From positions 248,001 to 312,000 of the forward strand of contig CAWBNK010000029.1 in NCBI GenBank assembly GCA_963790065.1: 64,000 nucleotides of DNA. The letters run 5' to 3'. The notes below the pieces were generated by a model. It did no database searches. It worked only from the letters and a program-made list of their open reading frames with translations, and was not told the origin of the DNA. The stretch comes from Palsa-504 sp963790065. GTDB lineage: Bacteria; Actinomycetota; Actinomycetes; Streptosporangiales; Streptosporangiaceae. Each line of letters begins with the position of its first letter. The stretch's first letter is position 1. This document shows positions 24,073 through 32,593 of the stretch, piece by piece. Position numbers and translations under genes: made by a program.

Positions 24073-25326
24073 TTACTCGCGTTGGCTGAGCCACACTGAA
24101 ATGTGGGCGGGTTCCAGTGCGTTCTGCACGACACCGGTCAGGTCGTCACGGACCGTGTTCAGGTCCACGGCGTCCTTCAGGCGAGCCGCGAACGCGGCCA
24201 CGGTCGTGTCGGCGTCAAACCGGGCGCGGTTGAACCGCCGGTCTACCGCCCGCTGCACCCGGCGCCGCAGCGGATTGAACAACGCCGCCGCGGCCAGCGT
24301 GGCGGCCGCGACCGCTACCGGCGAGGTGATGGTCGGTACCTGGGTGGCCAGCAGCACCAAGCCTGTGTAGACAGCCACCAGCAGCGCGGTGAGGATCGCG
24401 TACGCCAGCGTCCTGGAGATGATCCGGTCGATGTCGTACAGCCGGTACTTCAGGATCGCCACTCCCATGCTGAGCGGGAGCGCGAGGCCCCCGACGAGGG
24501 TAATGGCGCCCAGCATGCGCACGATTCCGGATGAGCTGTCCGACAGCTGGAAGGTGACGATGATGCATACGCCGCCGATAGCCGATCCGCTCAGCAGCCA
24601 CTTCAGTTGCTGGCGTCGTTCGGCGGACGAATGCCGGTAGCTGAGCACCTGGCGGGCTAGCGCGGCCAGCAAGGTCACTATGAGCCACGGGGGGAACACA
24701 TTGCTGACTACGCCCCACCAGGCTTCGGAACTGGCGGGATGGTCCAGGATCAGGAGGTCTCCTCCGGCACCAACATGAATGTCATGGCCGACGGCGGCGC
24801 CGATCGTCAAAGCCAAGGCGCCGCCTGTGAACAGCGCCGCCCAGGTCAGGTAGATCCACAGCACCCACCGCCAGCGCGGTGACGGCAGGCTGCCGTCGGG
24901 GAACAGCAAGAAGGCGAGCCCGCCTAGCGTGATCGCGGGAGCCCAGCAGAGCTGCGCGAGCATCGCCACCCAGCCGAACGGCAAGCTGCCCTGCCGGAGC
25001 CGGTAGTCCGCCACTGCGTAATAACTGCCATCCTGGCTGAGCGTCCCGAAGGCCGCTATGCCCAGCAGGATCCATCCGATCGGGTTGCGTGGCTTGCGCC
25101 AGGCCACCACCAGACCCACGATCGCGAAGACAGCAGAGAACCACACCGGCACGGAGCCGCCGCTTGCGTTCAGGCTCTGGTGCGCAAGCGTGGCGAGGGG
25201 CACGTCGGCAATGGCCAAGGCCAGCGTGACACCGCCGATGACCAGCGCGGTCACCGGCGATACCGGCGAGAAGCGGCGGCCGGCGACGTCCGTCGTCACC
25301 GGTTGCCGCCGGCCGACCGGCTGCAT
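24073..25326 (-). CDS. Polytopic membrane protein resembling a sensor kinase input module without a kinase domain
   Basis: About 417 residues from ATG 25326 (TTG 25344 and GTG 25335 are alternatives). Seven or more hydrophobic segments include GLVVAWRKPRNPIGWILLGI and LGGLAFLLFPDGSLPSPRW. Then come ILKYRLYDIDRIISRTLAYAI and NPLRRRVQRAVDRRFNRARFD, and the protein ends about 50 residues later (VVQNALEPAHISVWL). The same R-N-P-I-G-W and L-F-P-D-G modules and the Y-x-L-x-D-I-x-x-x-x-S-R hinge occur in the complete histidine kinase at 35093, but here HisKA and ATPase domains are absent. It could be a sensor that signals through a partner or a stand-alone membrane protein; such kinase-less forms are common in actinobacteria. 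Confidence 0.75.
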   Translation of the reverse strand: MQPVGRRQPVTTDVAGRRFSPVSPVTALVIGGVTLALAIADVPLATLAHQSLNASGGSVPVWFSAVFAIVGLVVAWRKPRNPIGWILLGIAAFGTLSQDGSYYAVADYRLRQGSLPFGWVAMLAQLCWAPAITLGGLAFLLFPDGSLPSPRWRWVLWIYLTWAALFTGGALALTIGAAVGHDIHVGAGGDLLILDHPASSEAWWGVVSNVFPPWLIVTLLAALARQVLSYRHSSAERRQQLKWLLSGSAIGGVCIIVTFQLSDSSSGIVRMLGAITLVGGLALPLSMGVAILKYRLYDIDRIISRTLAYAILTALLVAVYTGLVLLATQVPTITSPVAVAAATLAAAALFNPLRRRVQRAVDRRFNRARFDADTTVAAFAARLKDAVDLNTVRDDLTGVVQNALEPAHISVWLSQRE

Positions 25327-25512
25327 CTTGCCCACGGAACGCAACGCTACGCTCCGACCATTCCGGAAACGTTACGGCTCAGCGTGGAACCTCCGTCAGC
25401 CAAACGTCCCCTGGCGCGGGACGACGCCGTGCCCCCGGAGCTGTATCAGTACCGGGGCCGCGCCCTCCGGGTTTGCAGGGAACGCAAATGAACAACCGGA
25501 ACGGGGGTTCCG

Positions 25513-25779
25513 ATGGATGCCAGCATGATGTTCCTGGACTGCCCGGCTTACATGGATCGCAACGGTGCGACGCGCTGCGGGCTGCCGGCGGCGGTGGAGT
25601 GGCGGTACACAGTGAACTCGACCGATGGGCCGCTGGAGAGTGCCATGATCCGCTGCCCGCTGGGTCACTTCTTCAACGGCCCGGTCGAGTTGCTGCTCTG
25701 GGATAAGGCTGCGGCTCCCCCCGGGCTGGAGGACCGCCGCAGCCAGGATGCGGTCCGCGGACCGGACGCGGTCTCCTGA
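25513..25779 (+). CDS. Small Cys-rich hypothetical protein
   Basis: 88 residues. MFLDCPAYMDRNGATRCGLP and IRCPLGHFFNGPVE place C-x11-C and C-x3-H in an arrangement that could bind zinc. The middle, AAVEWRYTVNSTDGPLESAM, has alternating strand-like pattern. Short proteins of this look recur in actinobacteria without a known role. The GGGGGTT ribosome-site-like stretch just upstream and good codon use in the first 65 codons support it; the last 20 residues are low complexity. It stands alone between the membrane protein and the GntR gene. Function unknown. Confidence 0.6.
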   Translation: MDASMMFLDCPAYMDRNGATRCGLPAAVEWRYTVNSTDGPLESAMIRCPLGHFFNGPVELLLWDKAAAPPGLEDRRSQDAVRGPDAVS

Positions 25780-25875
25780 GCCGGAGCTTCCTCGGCCAGC
25801 TCGGCATCGCCGGCCTTCATCTCGGTCAGGCCGTCGATGATCGTCTCGCTGTTCAGCGCCGGCCATCAGCCATCC

Positions 25876-25939
25876 AATGTCATGTCAACGTTATGTAAGG
25901 AGGTCAGGACACATAAACTCAACGGAGACTTGGTATACC
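25876..25939. promoter_or_regulatory. Candidate regulator binding sites upstream of the inositol-block GntR gene
   Basis: AATGTCATGTCA at 25876-25887 is found again, inverted, at 32435-32446 upstream of the inositol operon. The palindrome GGTATACC at 25932-25939 fits the G-T-x-T-A-x-A-C core of GntR operators. Both lie 48-111 bases before the ATG at 25987. The rest of 25780-25986 shows only a short antisense frame without a start codon. Confidence 0.5.
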
Positions 25940-25986
25940 GATGGGATCGACATGGCTCCCGCGGGCCTGCATGCTGGGGAGGCGCC

Positions 25987-26721
25987 ATGACTGAGCGGCC
26001 GCTCGACCGCACCAGCCCGATTCCGCTGTACTTCCAGATCGCCGAGAGCCTCAAACAGGCGATCGAGGAGGGGACGCTCAAACCGGGGGAGCGGCTGGAC
26101 AACGAGCTGGACCTGACCGAGCGGCTGGGCGTCAGCCGTCCCACGGTCAGGCAGGCGGTGCAGCGTCTGGTCGACCAGGGGCTCGTCGTCAGGCGCCGCG
26201 GCTTGGGCACGGTGGTCGCGGCGCCGCGGATCCTCCGCTCGGTGGCGCTGTCGAGCCTGTACGACGACCTGTCTGCGGACCATCGGCATCCGGCCACCAC
26301 GGTCCTGACCGCCGCCCGGATCGAAGCCGACGACGAGCTCGCCGCGGTCCTCGCGCTGCCTGCCGGGGCGCCGGTGCTGTCGGTGGAGCGGCTGCGTCTG
26401 GCCGACGGGACCCCGCTGGCCCTGATGCACAACTACCTGCCGGTCGGCCTGCTGAAGGGTCGCCCGGAGGACGCGCTGGAGAAGACCGGCCTCTACGAGC
26501 TGCTGCGCAGCCAGGGTATCCAGCTGCATGCGGGGGAGCAGGTCATCGGCGCCCGGAAGGCCACCGCGACCGAAGCCAGGCTGCTGCAGGCACCGCGCAC
26601 CGCCACCGTCCTGACCATGACCAGGACGACGTTCGATCGCGACGGCAAACCGGTCGAGCACGGCAGCCACGCCTACCTGGCCGACCGCTACTCCTTCACG
26701 ATGACCCTGGTCGCTCACTAG
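25987..26721 (+). CDS. GntR family regulator with UTRA domain, probable regulator of the inositol block
   Basis: 244 residues from ATG 25987 with GGGGAGG upstream. HTH residues about 8-75 (IPLYFQIAESLKQAIEEGTL, LDLTERLGVSRPTVRQAVQ, then the wing GLGTVVA). UTRA domain about 90-240 (SLYDDLSADHRHPATTVLTA, VERLRLADGTPLALMHNYLP, GLYELLRSQGI, and the intact end GKPVEHGSHAYLADRYSFTM). The UTRA domain usually binds a sugar or sugar phosphate and lifts repression. It is convergent with iolD (7 bases between the stops), and it shares a 12-bp upstream motif with the first gene of the operon. It is paralogous to the damaged regulator at 12536. Confidence 0.9.
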   Translation: MTERPLDRTSPIPLYFQIAESLKQAIEEGTLKPGERLDNELDLTERLGVSRPTVRQAVQRLVDQGLVVRRRGLGTVVAAPRILRSVALSSLYDDLSADHRHPATTVLTAARIEADDELAAVLALPAGAPVLSVERLRLADGTPLALMHNYLPVGLLKGRPEDALEKTGLYELLRSQGIQLHAGEQVIGARKATATEARLLQAPRTATVLTMTRTTFDRDGKPVEHGSHAYLADRYSFTMTLVAH

Positions 26722-26728
26722 CCGGGTG

Positions 26729-28615
26729 TTACAGGTACGGCCGCTGCCGCTGCTTGGCCTTCTCGTACGCCGCCCTGGCGTCCCTGGTGGTCTGCAGCGC
26801 GGCCACCTCGGCCACCGGCACGTCCCACCACGCGTCGCTGGGCGGCGCGCCCAGCAGCGGGTCGGTCTCGATGTACACCATGGTGGTCCGGTCCGCGGCC
26901 CGCGCCTTGATCATTGCTTCCCGGAATTCCTCGATGGTCTGCGCCCGCAGCACGTCCACGCCGAGGCTGGCGGCGTTGGCCGCCAGGTCGACCGGCAGGA
27001 ACCGGCCGTCCAGGCGGCCGTCCGGGCTGCGGTACCGATAGCTGGTGCCGAACCGCTGCGACCCGACGGACTCTGACAGGTTCCCGATCGAGGCGAACCC
27101 GTGGTTGTCCACGCACACCACGACGAGCTTGATCCCTTCCTGCACGGCGGTGACCAGCTCGCTGGACATCATCAGGTACGAGCCGTCGCCGACCATCACG
27201 AAGACCTCACGGTCCGGTGCCGCCAGCTTGGCCCCCAGCCCGCCGGCGATCTCATAGCCCATGCACGAGTAGCCGTACTCGACGTGGTAGCCGCCCGGAT
27301 CCCGGGTGCGCCACAGCTTGTGCAGGTCTCCCGGCATCGAGCCCGCGGCGCACAGCACCACGTCCCGCTCCTGCGACACCTCGTTGGCCACTCCGATGAC
27401 CTCCGCCTGGGCGGGCAGCGGCTGGTGCCTGGTGGTGTAGGCGGCCTCTACCGCGGCCTGCCAGCGGCCCGCCAGCTCGGCGGCCCGGGTCCGGACGGCC
27501 GGGTCCGCCGACCAGCCGGCCAGCGCCCCGGCCAGGGCCTCCAGGGCCGACCGGGCGTCGGCCACGACCGCGACGCCGGACTGCTTGGCCGCGTCGAACG
27601 CGGCCACGTTGATGTTGACGAACCGCACCCCGGGCTCGGCGAAGACGGTACGGGAGGCAGTGGTGAAATCGCTCCACCTGGTCCCGATGCCGATGACGAC
27701 GTCGGCGCGGGCGGCCAGTTCGTTGGCCGCGGGAGTCCCGGTCGCGCCGATCGCGCCGACGCACAACGGGTCGTCGGAGCGCATCGATCCCTTGCCGGCC
27801 TGGGTCTGGCCGACCGGTATGCCGAACGTGCCAGCGAAGGAGTTCAGCGGCGCGGTCGCCTCGGAGTAGATGACCCCGCCGCCGGCCACGATGAGCGGCC
27901 GCCGGGCCGAACGGATCAGCTCTGCCGCCCGGGTCACGGCGGCCTGGTCCGGGGGAGTCCTGGGGACGGGCCAGACTCGCTCGTCGAATAGCTCCTCGGG
28001 CCAGTCGTGCGCCTCCGCCTGCACGTCCTGCGGCAGCGCCAGGGTCACCGCGCCGGTCTCGGCCGGATCGGTCAGCACCCGCATGGCGGCCAGCAGCGCC
28101 GAGGGCAGCTGCTCGGGACGCCAGATGCGGTCGAAGAACCGTGATACGGGCCGGAACGCGTCGTTGACGCTGATGTCGGCCGCAGCGGGCAGCTCGAGCT
28201 GCTGCAGCACCGGGTCGGCCACCCGGGTGGCGAAGGTGTCGCCCGGAAGCAGCAGCACGGGCAGCCGGTTGATGGTGGCCAGCGCGGCCCCGGTCACCAT
28301 GTTGGTCGCGCCGGGCCCGACCGAGGACGTGCAGGCCAGCGTGGACATCCGGTTCCTGGTCCGGGCGAAGGCGGCGGCCGCGTGCACCATGGCCTGCTCG
28401 TTGCGTCCTTGCCAGTACCGCAGGCCCGGCTCGGGGGAGAGCTCGGCCTCGAGCAGGCCCTGGCCGAGCCCGGCCACGTTCCCGTGCCCGAAGATGCCGA
28501 AGCAGCCCTCGATGAGCCGGTGTCGCGTGCCGTCCCGCTCGCTGCGCTGTGCGGCCAGGAACCGCACCACGGCCTGCCCTACCGTCAGCCGTACCGTCGT
28601 CAAGGCATGCTCCAC
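26729..28615 (-). CDS. iolD: 3D-(3,5/4)-trihydroxycyclohexane-1,2-dione hydrolase (IolD)
   Basis: 628 residues from GTG 28615. A thiamine-diphosphate enzyme: the N-terminal PYR domain with the catalytic glutamate in YWQGRNEQAMVHAAAAFAR, SSVGPGATNMVTGAALA, the central domain (APLNSFAGTFGIPVGQTQAG), and the C-terminal PP domain with the Mg/ThDP motif VGDGSYLMMSSELVTAVQEG and VDNHGFASIGNLSES. G-F-A-S-I-G-N-L-S-E-S is characteristic of IolD. It opens the ring of the diketo-inositol to 5-deoxyglucuronate. Its start overlaps iolB by 16 bases; the length is close to the Bacillus enzyme. It is the last gene of the minus-strand operon. Confidence 0.95.
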   Translation of the reverse strand: MEHALTTVRLTVGQAVVRFLAAQRSERDGTRHRLIEGCFGIFGHGNVAGLGQGLLEAELSPEPGLRYWQGRNEQAMVHAAAAFARTRNRMSTLACTSSVGPGATNMVTGAALATINRLPVLLLPGDTFATRVADPVLQQLELPAAADISVNDAFRPVSRFFDRIWRPEQLPSALLAAMRVLTDPAETGAVTLALPQDVQAEAHDWPEELFDERVWPVPRTPPDQAAVTRAAELIRSARRPLIVAGGGVIYSEATAPLNSFAGTFGIPVGQTQAGKGSMRSDDPLCVGAIGATGTPAANELAARADVVIGIGTRWSDFTTASRTVFAEPGVRFVNINVAAFDAAKQSGVAVVADARSALEALAGALAGWSADPAVRTRAAELAGRWQAAVEAAYTTRHQPLPAQAEVIGVANEVSQERDVVLCAAGSMPGDLHKLWRTRDPGGYHVEYGYSCMGYEIAGGLGAKLAAPDREVFVMVGDGSYLMMSSELVTAVQEGIKLVVVCVDNHGFASIGNLSESVGSQRFGTSYRYRSPDGRLDGRFLPVDLAANAASLGVDVLRAQTIEEFREAMIKARAADRTTMVYIETDPLLGAPPSDAWWDVPVAEVAALQTTRDARAAYEKAKQRQRPYL

Positions 28616-29484
28616 GTGGTCACTCGGGGATCGACCGGCTGGTCCTTCCACTGCTCGCGCACCCACGAGTGCGCCGGATCGTCGCAGATCAGCCATTCCC
28701 GCCGGCCGGGGCCGGCCATCACGTTCAGGTAGTACAGGTCGTAGCCGGGCACGGCCATCGACGGCCCGTGCCAGCCGTGCGGGATGATCACCACGTCCCC
28801 GCTGCGCACCTCGGCCAGCACGTCGGCGGGCCGTTCCGGCGTGCCGTACACGCGCTGGTAAGCCAGGCCAGGTCCGGCCGGGCCGTCGGCCACCTCGAAG
28901 TAGTAGATCTCCTCCAGGACCGATTCTCCCGGCCGTTCCGTATCGTGCTTGTGCGGCGGGAACGATGACCAGTTGCCGGCCGGGGTGACCACCTCGCAGG
29001 CGATCAGGCGGTCGGCCTCGAGCACGTCCGGGGTGCCGAAGTTGCTGACCCGCCGCGAACAGGGCCCGGCCCCGCGCAGCTCGACCTTTACTTCGTCCGC
29101 CGTCACGTGCCGGAACGGCAGTCCCTCCGCCTGGGACCGGGCGCTGGCCAGCGCGAACCGGCCGCCGCCCTGCGTGCTGATCCGGTAGGCGGTGTCCCGG
29201 GGCACGTAGGCGCAGTCGGTGATCGCGGTGAACACGTCGGAGCGGCCGGCCAGATCCGCGCCGCCGGCGTCGGTGTCCACCGCGCACGCGCCGGTCAGCG
29301 GCAGCACGATCAGCTCGTCCCCGCCGGTGTCGCCCAGCTCGACGTCTCCCGCGGCCAGCTCCAGCACCCGCAGGCCGCTGTATCCCCAGTGGGCCAGCTC
29401 GGGCGTGATGCGTACGACCTCCCGTCCGTCGGCCGTGCTGCGGGCCGGGAAATGCCAGTTCAAAGCGCCATTCTCGATCGTCAT
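28600..29484 (-). CDS. iolB: 5-deoxy-glucuronate isomerase (IolB)
   Basis: 294 residues from ATG 29484, overlapping the iolC stop as ATGA. A double cupin: the first half includes GDELIVLPLTGACAVDTD and AYVPRDTAYRISTQGGGRF; the second half has NWSSFPPHKHDTERPG with two metal-binding His, LEEIYYFEVADG with the Glu, and VVIIPHGWHGPSMAVPGYDL with the further His. These match the IolB/KduI-type isomerase that converts 5-deoxyglucuronate to 2-deoxy-5-keto-gluconate. The C-terminal ICDDPAHSWVREQW is also typical. It is coupled to iolC and iolD. Confidence 0.95.
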   Translation of the reverse strand: MTIENGALNWHFPARSTADGREVVRITPELAHWGYSGLRVLELAAGDVELGDTGGDELIVLPLTGACAVDTDAGGADLAGRSDVFTAITDCAYVPRDTAYRISTQGGGRFALASARSQAEGLPFRHVTADEVKVELRGAGPCSRRVSNFGTPDVLEADRLIACEVVTPAGNWSSFPPHKHDTERPGESVLEEIYYFEVADGPAGPGLAYQRVYGTPERPADVLAEVRSGDVVIIPHGWHGPSMAVPGYDLYYLNVMAGPGRREWLICDDPAHSWVREQWKDQPVDPRVTTWSMP

Positions 29485-30434
29485 GGACGAACCGTAACAT
29501 CGCGGACCAGGAAGCTCTCGACCTCTTCGGTGGTCGGCATGGCCGACGAGCACTCCAGCCGGGTGGTGACGATGGCCCCGGCCGCGTTGGCGAAGCGGAT
29601 GACCCGGTCCAGCGGCCAGCCGGCCAGCAGGCCGTGGCACAGCGCGCCGCCGAACCCGTCGCCAGCGCCGATCCCGTTGACTACCTCGACCCGGATCGGC
29701 GGCACCTCCACCTCCTGATCCCTGGTGCGTGCGTACACGCCGTCCGGGCCGCGCTTGACCACGGCCAGTTCGACGCCCGCCTCGAGCAGCGCCGCGGCCG
29801 CGGCCCGGGCGTCCCTGGTGCCGACCGCGGTGTCAACCTCGTCCAGGTTGCCGACGGCCACCGTGACGTGACCGAGCGCGGCCTGGACCTGCTCGCGGGC
29901 CTGTTCCCGCGAGGCCCAGAACACCGGCCGGTAGTCCAGGTCGAGCACGGTCAGCGGCCTCCGGCCGCGGGCCTGCCAGGCCGCGAAGTGGGCCGCACGG
30001 CTCGGCTCGGCGCACAGCCCGGTCACCGTGGCCCAGAACAGGCGGGCCGCGCTGACCTCGGCCGCCGGGATCTCCTCCGGCTTGATCTCCAGGTCGGGCG
30101 CCTTGGGGTACCGGTAGAACCAGATCGGGAAGTGGTCGGGCGGGAAGATCTCGCAGAACGTCACCGGGGTGGGCAGGTCCGGCACGGCGGTGACGAACGC
30201 GTCGTCCACGCCGAACTCGCCCAGGGCGCGGTGCACGTACCGGCCGAACGGGTCCGCGCCGGTCCGCGTGATCACTGCCGACCGGCGGCCGTGCCGGGCC
30301 GCCGCCACCGCGACGTTCGTCGCGCTGCCGCCCAGGAACTTGCCGAACGTCTCGACGTCCTCCAGGCCGACCCCGGCCTGCAGCGGGTAGATGTCCACCC
30401 CGACCCGGCCCATGGTGAGCACGTCGTAGCTCAC
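29481..30434 (-). CDS. iolC: 5-dehydro-2-deoxygluconokinase (IolC)
   Basis: 317 residues, PfkB/ribokinase family. VLTMGRVGVDIYPLQAG and FGKFLGGSATNVAVAAARHG form the substrate side; VTFCEIFPPDHFPIWFYR is the IolC-specific segment; VKRGPDGVYART and NGIGAGDGFGGALCHGLL give the anion hole and catalytic Asp. It phosphorylates 2-deoxy-5-keto-gluconate with ATP. Bacillus IolC has 325 residues, so the length is normal. The 4-base overlap with iolB and with the upstream isomerase implies one transcript. The aldolase acting on its product is not in this operon; see the Cgl0159-type gene at 19507. Confidence 0.95.
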   Translation of the reverse strand: MSYDVLTMGRVGVDIYPLQAGVGLEDVETFGKFLGGSATNVAVAAARHGRRSAVITRTGADPFGRYVHRALGEFGVDDAFVTAVPDLPTPVTFCEIFPPDHFPIWFYRYPKAPDLEIKPEEIPAAEVSAARLFWATVTGLCAEPSRAAHFAAWQARGRRPLTVLDLDYRPVFWASREQAREQVQAALGHVTVAVGNLDEVDTAVGTRDARAAAAALLEAGVELAVVKRGPDGVYARTRDQEVEVPPIRVEVVNGIGAGDGFGGALCHGLLAGWPLDRVIRFANAAGAIVTTRLECSSAMPTTEEVESFLVRDVTVRP

Positions 30435-31303
30435 CGCGGGCCGCCCAGCAGCCGGCGCAGGTAGTACAGGCTCTCCCTGACGCCCCGGGCCGGCCCCTCG
30501 TTCCTGGGCGGCCCGTCGAGGATGATGTCCTGCTCCAGCACGTACCAGCCGCCGTAGTCGGCCGCCTCGAGGGCGGCCACGACGCCCGCCACGTCGACGT
30601 CTCCCTGGCCCAGCGGCCGGTAGAGCCCGCCGCCGACGCCTTCGGTGTAGGAGATCTCCCCGCTGGCCACCTTCTGGGCCACGGACGCGGTCACGTCCTT
30701 CAGGTGCACGTGCCCGATCCGGTCCGTGGCGGTCCTGGCCAGCTCGGCCGGGTCGGTGCCGCCGATGAGCAGGTGCCCGGTGTCCAGGCAGAGCGGGATC
30801 GCGCTGCCGTCCAGGACCCGGCGCACCTCGTCGGGCTGTTCCACCATGGTCCCGAAGTGCGGGTGGAGCGTCGCCTTCAGCCCGCGCTCGGCGGCCCGGG
30901 CGGCGGCCAGGTCCAGGTTGGCCAGCAGCAGCGACCAGCCGGCCGCGTCAAGCTCTGGCCGGGCGTCATGGCCGTCCCGGCCGGTGGCGGCGGCCAGGAC
31001 CAGCACCGGGTGCCCGCCCGCGAAGGCGTCCAGGGCCCGCTCGACCCGCGCCAGGGGATCCGCGGCGGCCTCGTGCAGGACGACGGGCACGAAACCGCCC
31101 GCGGGCGTCAGCCCGTACTCCGCCAGCAGCCTGGACCGCTGGCCCGGATCGCGCGGCAGGTAGCCGTCAGGCCCGAACTCGGTGGCGGTCAGCCCGACGG
31201 CCCGCATCTCGGCCAGCACGCGGTCGACGTGCAACTGGTGTCCCCATCCGGGTGCCTCGCAGACGCCCCAGGAGATCGGCGCCCCGGCCACTCGTCCCTT
31301 CAT
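30431..31303 (-). CDS. Inosose dehydratase-like TIM-barrel protein (IolE family)
   Basis: About 290 residues from ATG 31303, with a GGGAAAGGGCGG ribosome site. VAGAPISWGVCEAPGWGHQL is the IolE-family opening; TEFGPDGYLPRD, KATLHPHFGTMVEQPDEV, CLDTGHLLIGGTDP, IGHVHLKDVTASVAQKVASG and YVLEQDIIL follow, with Glu, Asp, His and Glu in metal-ligand positions. In the inositol operon it should dehydrate scyllo-inosose to the diketone, the step between the dehydrogenase and IolD. GTG 31363, overlapping the upstream stop, would add 20 Gly/Pro-rich residues and is less likely. It overlaps iolC by 4 bases. Confidence 0.85.
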   Translation of the reverse strand: MKGRVAGAPISWGVCEAPGWGHQLHVDRVLAEMRAVGLTATEFGPDGYLPRDPGQRSRLLAEYGLTPAGGFVPVVLHEAAADPLARVERALDAFAGGHPVLVLAAATGRDGHDARPELDAAGWSLLLANLDLAAARAAERGLKATLHPHFGTMVEQPDEVRRVLDGSAIPLCLDTGHLLIGGTDPAELARTATDRIGHVHLKDVTASVAQKVASGEISYTEGVGGGLYRPLGQGDVDVAGVVAALEAADYGGWYVLEQDIILDGPPRNEGPARGVRESLYYLRRLLGGPR

Positions 31304-31359
31304 CAGCCGCCCTTTCCCGGGCTGCCCCGGTTCGGGCGGCCCTGTCTTAGGCTGACCTA

Positions 31360-32361
31360 TCACCGGCGCACCTCCGCCACAAGCACCGGTTGGTTGCGCT
31401 GCCGGGACTGCTCGCAGGCCTCGGCCACGTAGAACCCCTCCAGCGCGTCCTCCAGCGTGCACGGGCTCGGCATCCGGCCCGCGACCACCTCAGTGAATGC
31501 GGCCAGCTCGGCCGCGTAGGCGGCACCGAACCGTTCCATGAACTGGCGGTGCGGGGACCCGGCCGGGAAGCTGACGCCCGGCTCGGCCGAGCGCAGCGGC
31601 ATCCGGTCGTCCAGGCCCACGCCCACTCCGCCCGCCGAGCCGAGCACCTCGAGCCTGACGTCGTACCCGCCGGCGTTGTACCGGCCGCAGTTCATGGTGG
31701 CCAGCGTGCCGTCGTCGAGGGTCAGCACCGCGCAGGCCGTATCCACGTCGCCCGCGGCGCGGAAGAACTCCTCGCCCCGGTTCGCGCCCACCGCGTAGGC
31801 CTGCGTGACCTCGTGCCCGGTCACCCACCGGATCACGTCGAAGTCGTGCACCGCGCAGTCGCGGAAGATCCCGCCTGAGCCCGGAATGTAGCCGGGCGGG
31901 GGCGGAGTCGCGTCGAACGTCGTGGACCGGACGGTGTGCAGCCAGCCCAGCGAGCCGGACTGCACCGCGTCCCGCGCGGCACGGAACCCTTCGTCGAACC
32001 GCCGCTGGAACCCGATCTGCACGCCGGCCGCGCTGCCGCTGGCCGCCTTGATCACATCCAGGGTGCCCGCCACGTCGGGAGCGACGGGCTTCTCGCAGAA
32101 GACGGGCAGGCCTGCCCGGATGCCCCGGTTGATGAGCTCGGGATGAGAGCCGGTCGCGGCGGCGATGACCAGGCCGTCGATGCCCGCGGCGAGCAGTTCC
32201 GCCACCGACCCGGCTGCCTCGGCGCCGAGTCGTCCGGCGACCTCCCGGGCCAGGTCGAGGTTTGCGTCCGTAACGACCAGGGAGTCAACTCCCGGCAATC
32301 CGCGCAGCGTGCTGGCATGGAACGCGCCGATCCGGCCTACCCCGATGAGTCCTATGCGCAT
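31360..32361 (-). CDS. Gfo/Idh/MocA oxidoreductase, probable inositol 2-dehydrogenase (IolG-like)
   Basis: 333 residues from ATG 32361. IGLIGVGRIGAFHASTL is the NAD-binding loop; LPVFCEKPVAPDVAGTL holds the EKP lysine; FQRRFDEGFRAARDAV and GGIFRDCAVHDFDVIRWV give the catalytic Asp/His as in IolG. Oxidation of myo-inositol to scyllo-inosose is expected from position as first gene of the iol operon. The extended open frame to 32394 lacks conservation. Its promoter region shares a 12-bp motif with the GntR gene. No inositol transporter is found in the window, so uptake must be encoded elsewhere. Confidence 0.88.
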   Translation of the reverse strand: MRIGLIGVGRIGAFHASTLRGLPGVDSLVVTDANLDLAREVAGRLGAEAAGSVAELLAAGIDGLVIAAATGSHPELINRGIRAGLPVFCEKPVAPDVAGTLDVIKAASGSAAGVQIGFQRRFDEGFRAARDAVQSGSLGWLHTVRSTTFDATPPPPGYIPGSGGIFRDCAVHDFDVIRWVTGHEVTQAYAVGANRGEEFFRAAGDVDTACAVLTLDDGTLATMNCGRYNAGGYDVRLEVLGSAGGVGVGLDDRMPLRSAEPGVSFPAGSPHRQFMERFGAAYAAELAAFTEVVAGRMPSPCTLEDALEGFYVAEACEQSRQRNQPVLVAEVRR

Positions 32362-32425
32362 CAAGTTCCCCCGCGAACCGTGCTCTGGCGGCAAAGCCTG
32401 TCGTCCAAAAGAATATGCCGGGACG

Positions 32426-32458
32426 ATGTCTTAATGACATGACATTCTCTATGAGAGA
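32426..32458. promoter_or_regulatory. Inverted repeats in the iolG-gltX divergent gap
   Basis: ATGTCTTAATGACAT (32426-32440) is a perfect 5-bp-arm inverted repeat. TGACATGACATT (32435-32446) is the inverse of the motif before the GntR gene, and TCTCTATGAGAGA (32446-32458) is another palindrome. They lie 65-97 bases upstream of the dehydrogenase start. The rest of 32362-32593 has no further structure I can see. Confidence 0.5.
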
Positions 32459-32593
32459 CATGCCCGGAGCCGCCGCAACAGCGCGGACCAGGCGCCGGTC
32501 CCACGCGGCCTGAGGCGCCGGTCCCAGCGCCGCCTGAGGTGGCGGTACGCTGCTTGCGGCCGTGATCGCACGTCGTCCGGGAGCCATCCCCTC

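Noticed and set aside
25780..25875. Short minus-strand frame with LNSETIIDGLTEMKAGDAEL
   Set aside because: The composition looks coding-like, but there is no start codon or ribosome site and it overlaps the small Cys-rich gene; possibly a remnant, not supported as a gene.
29485..29640. Longer IolB start at 29640
   Set aside because: The extra 52 residues overlap iolC and are Arg/Gly/Pro rich; ATG 29484 overlaps the iolC stop and begins the family sequence.
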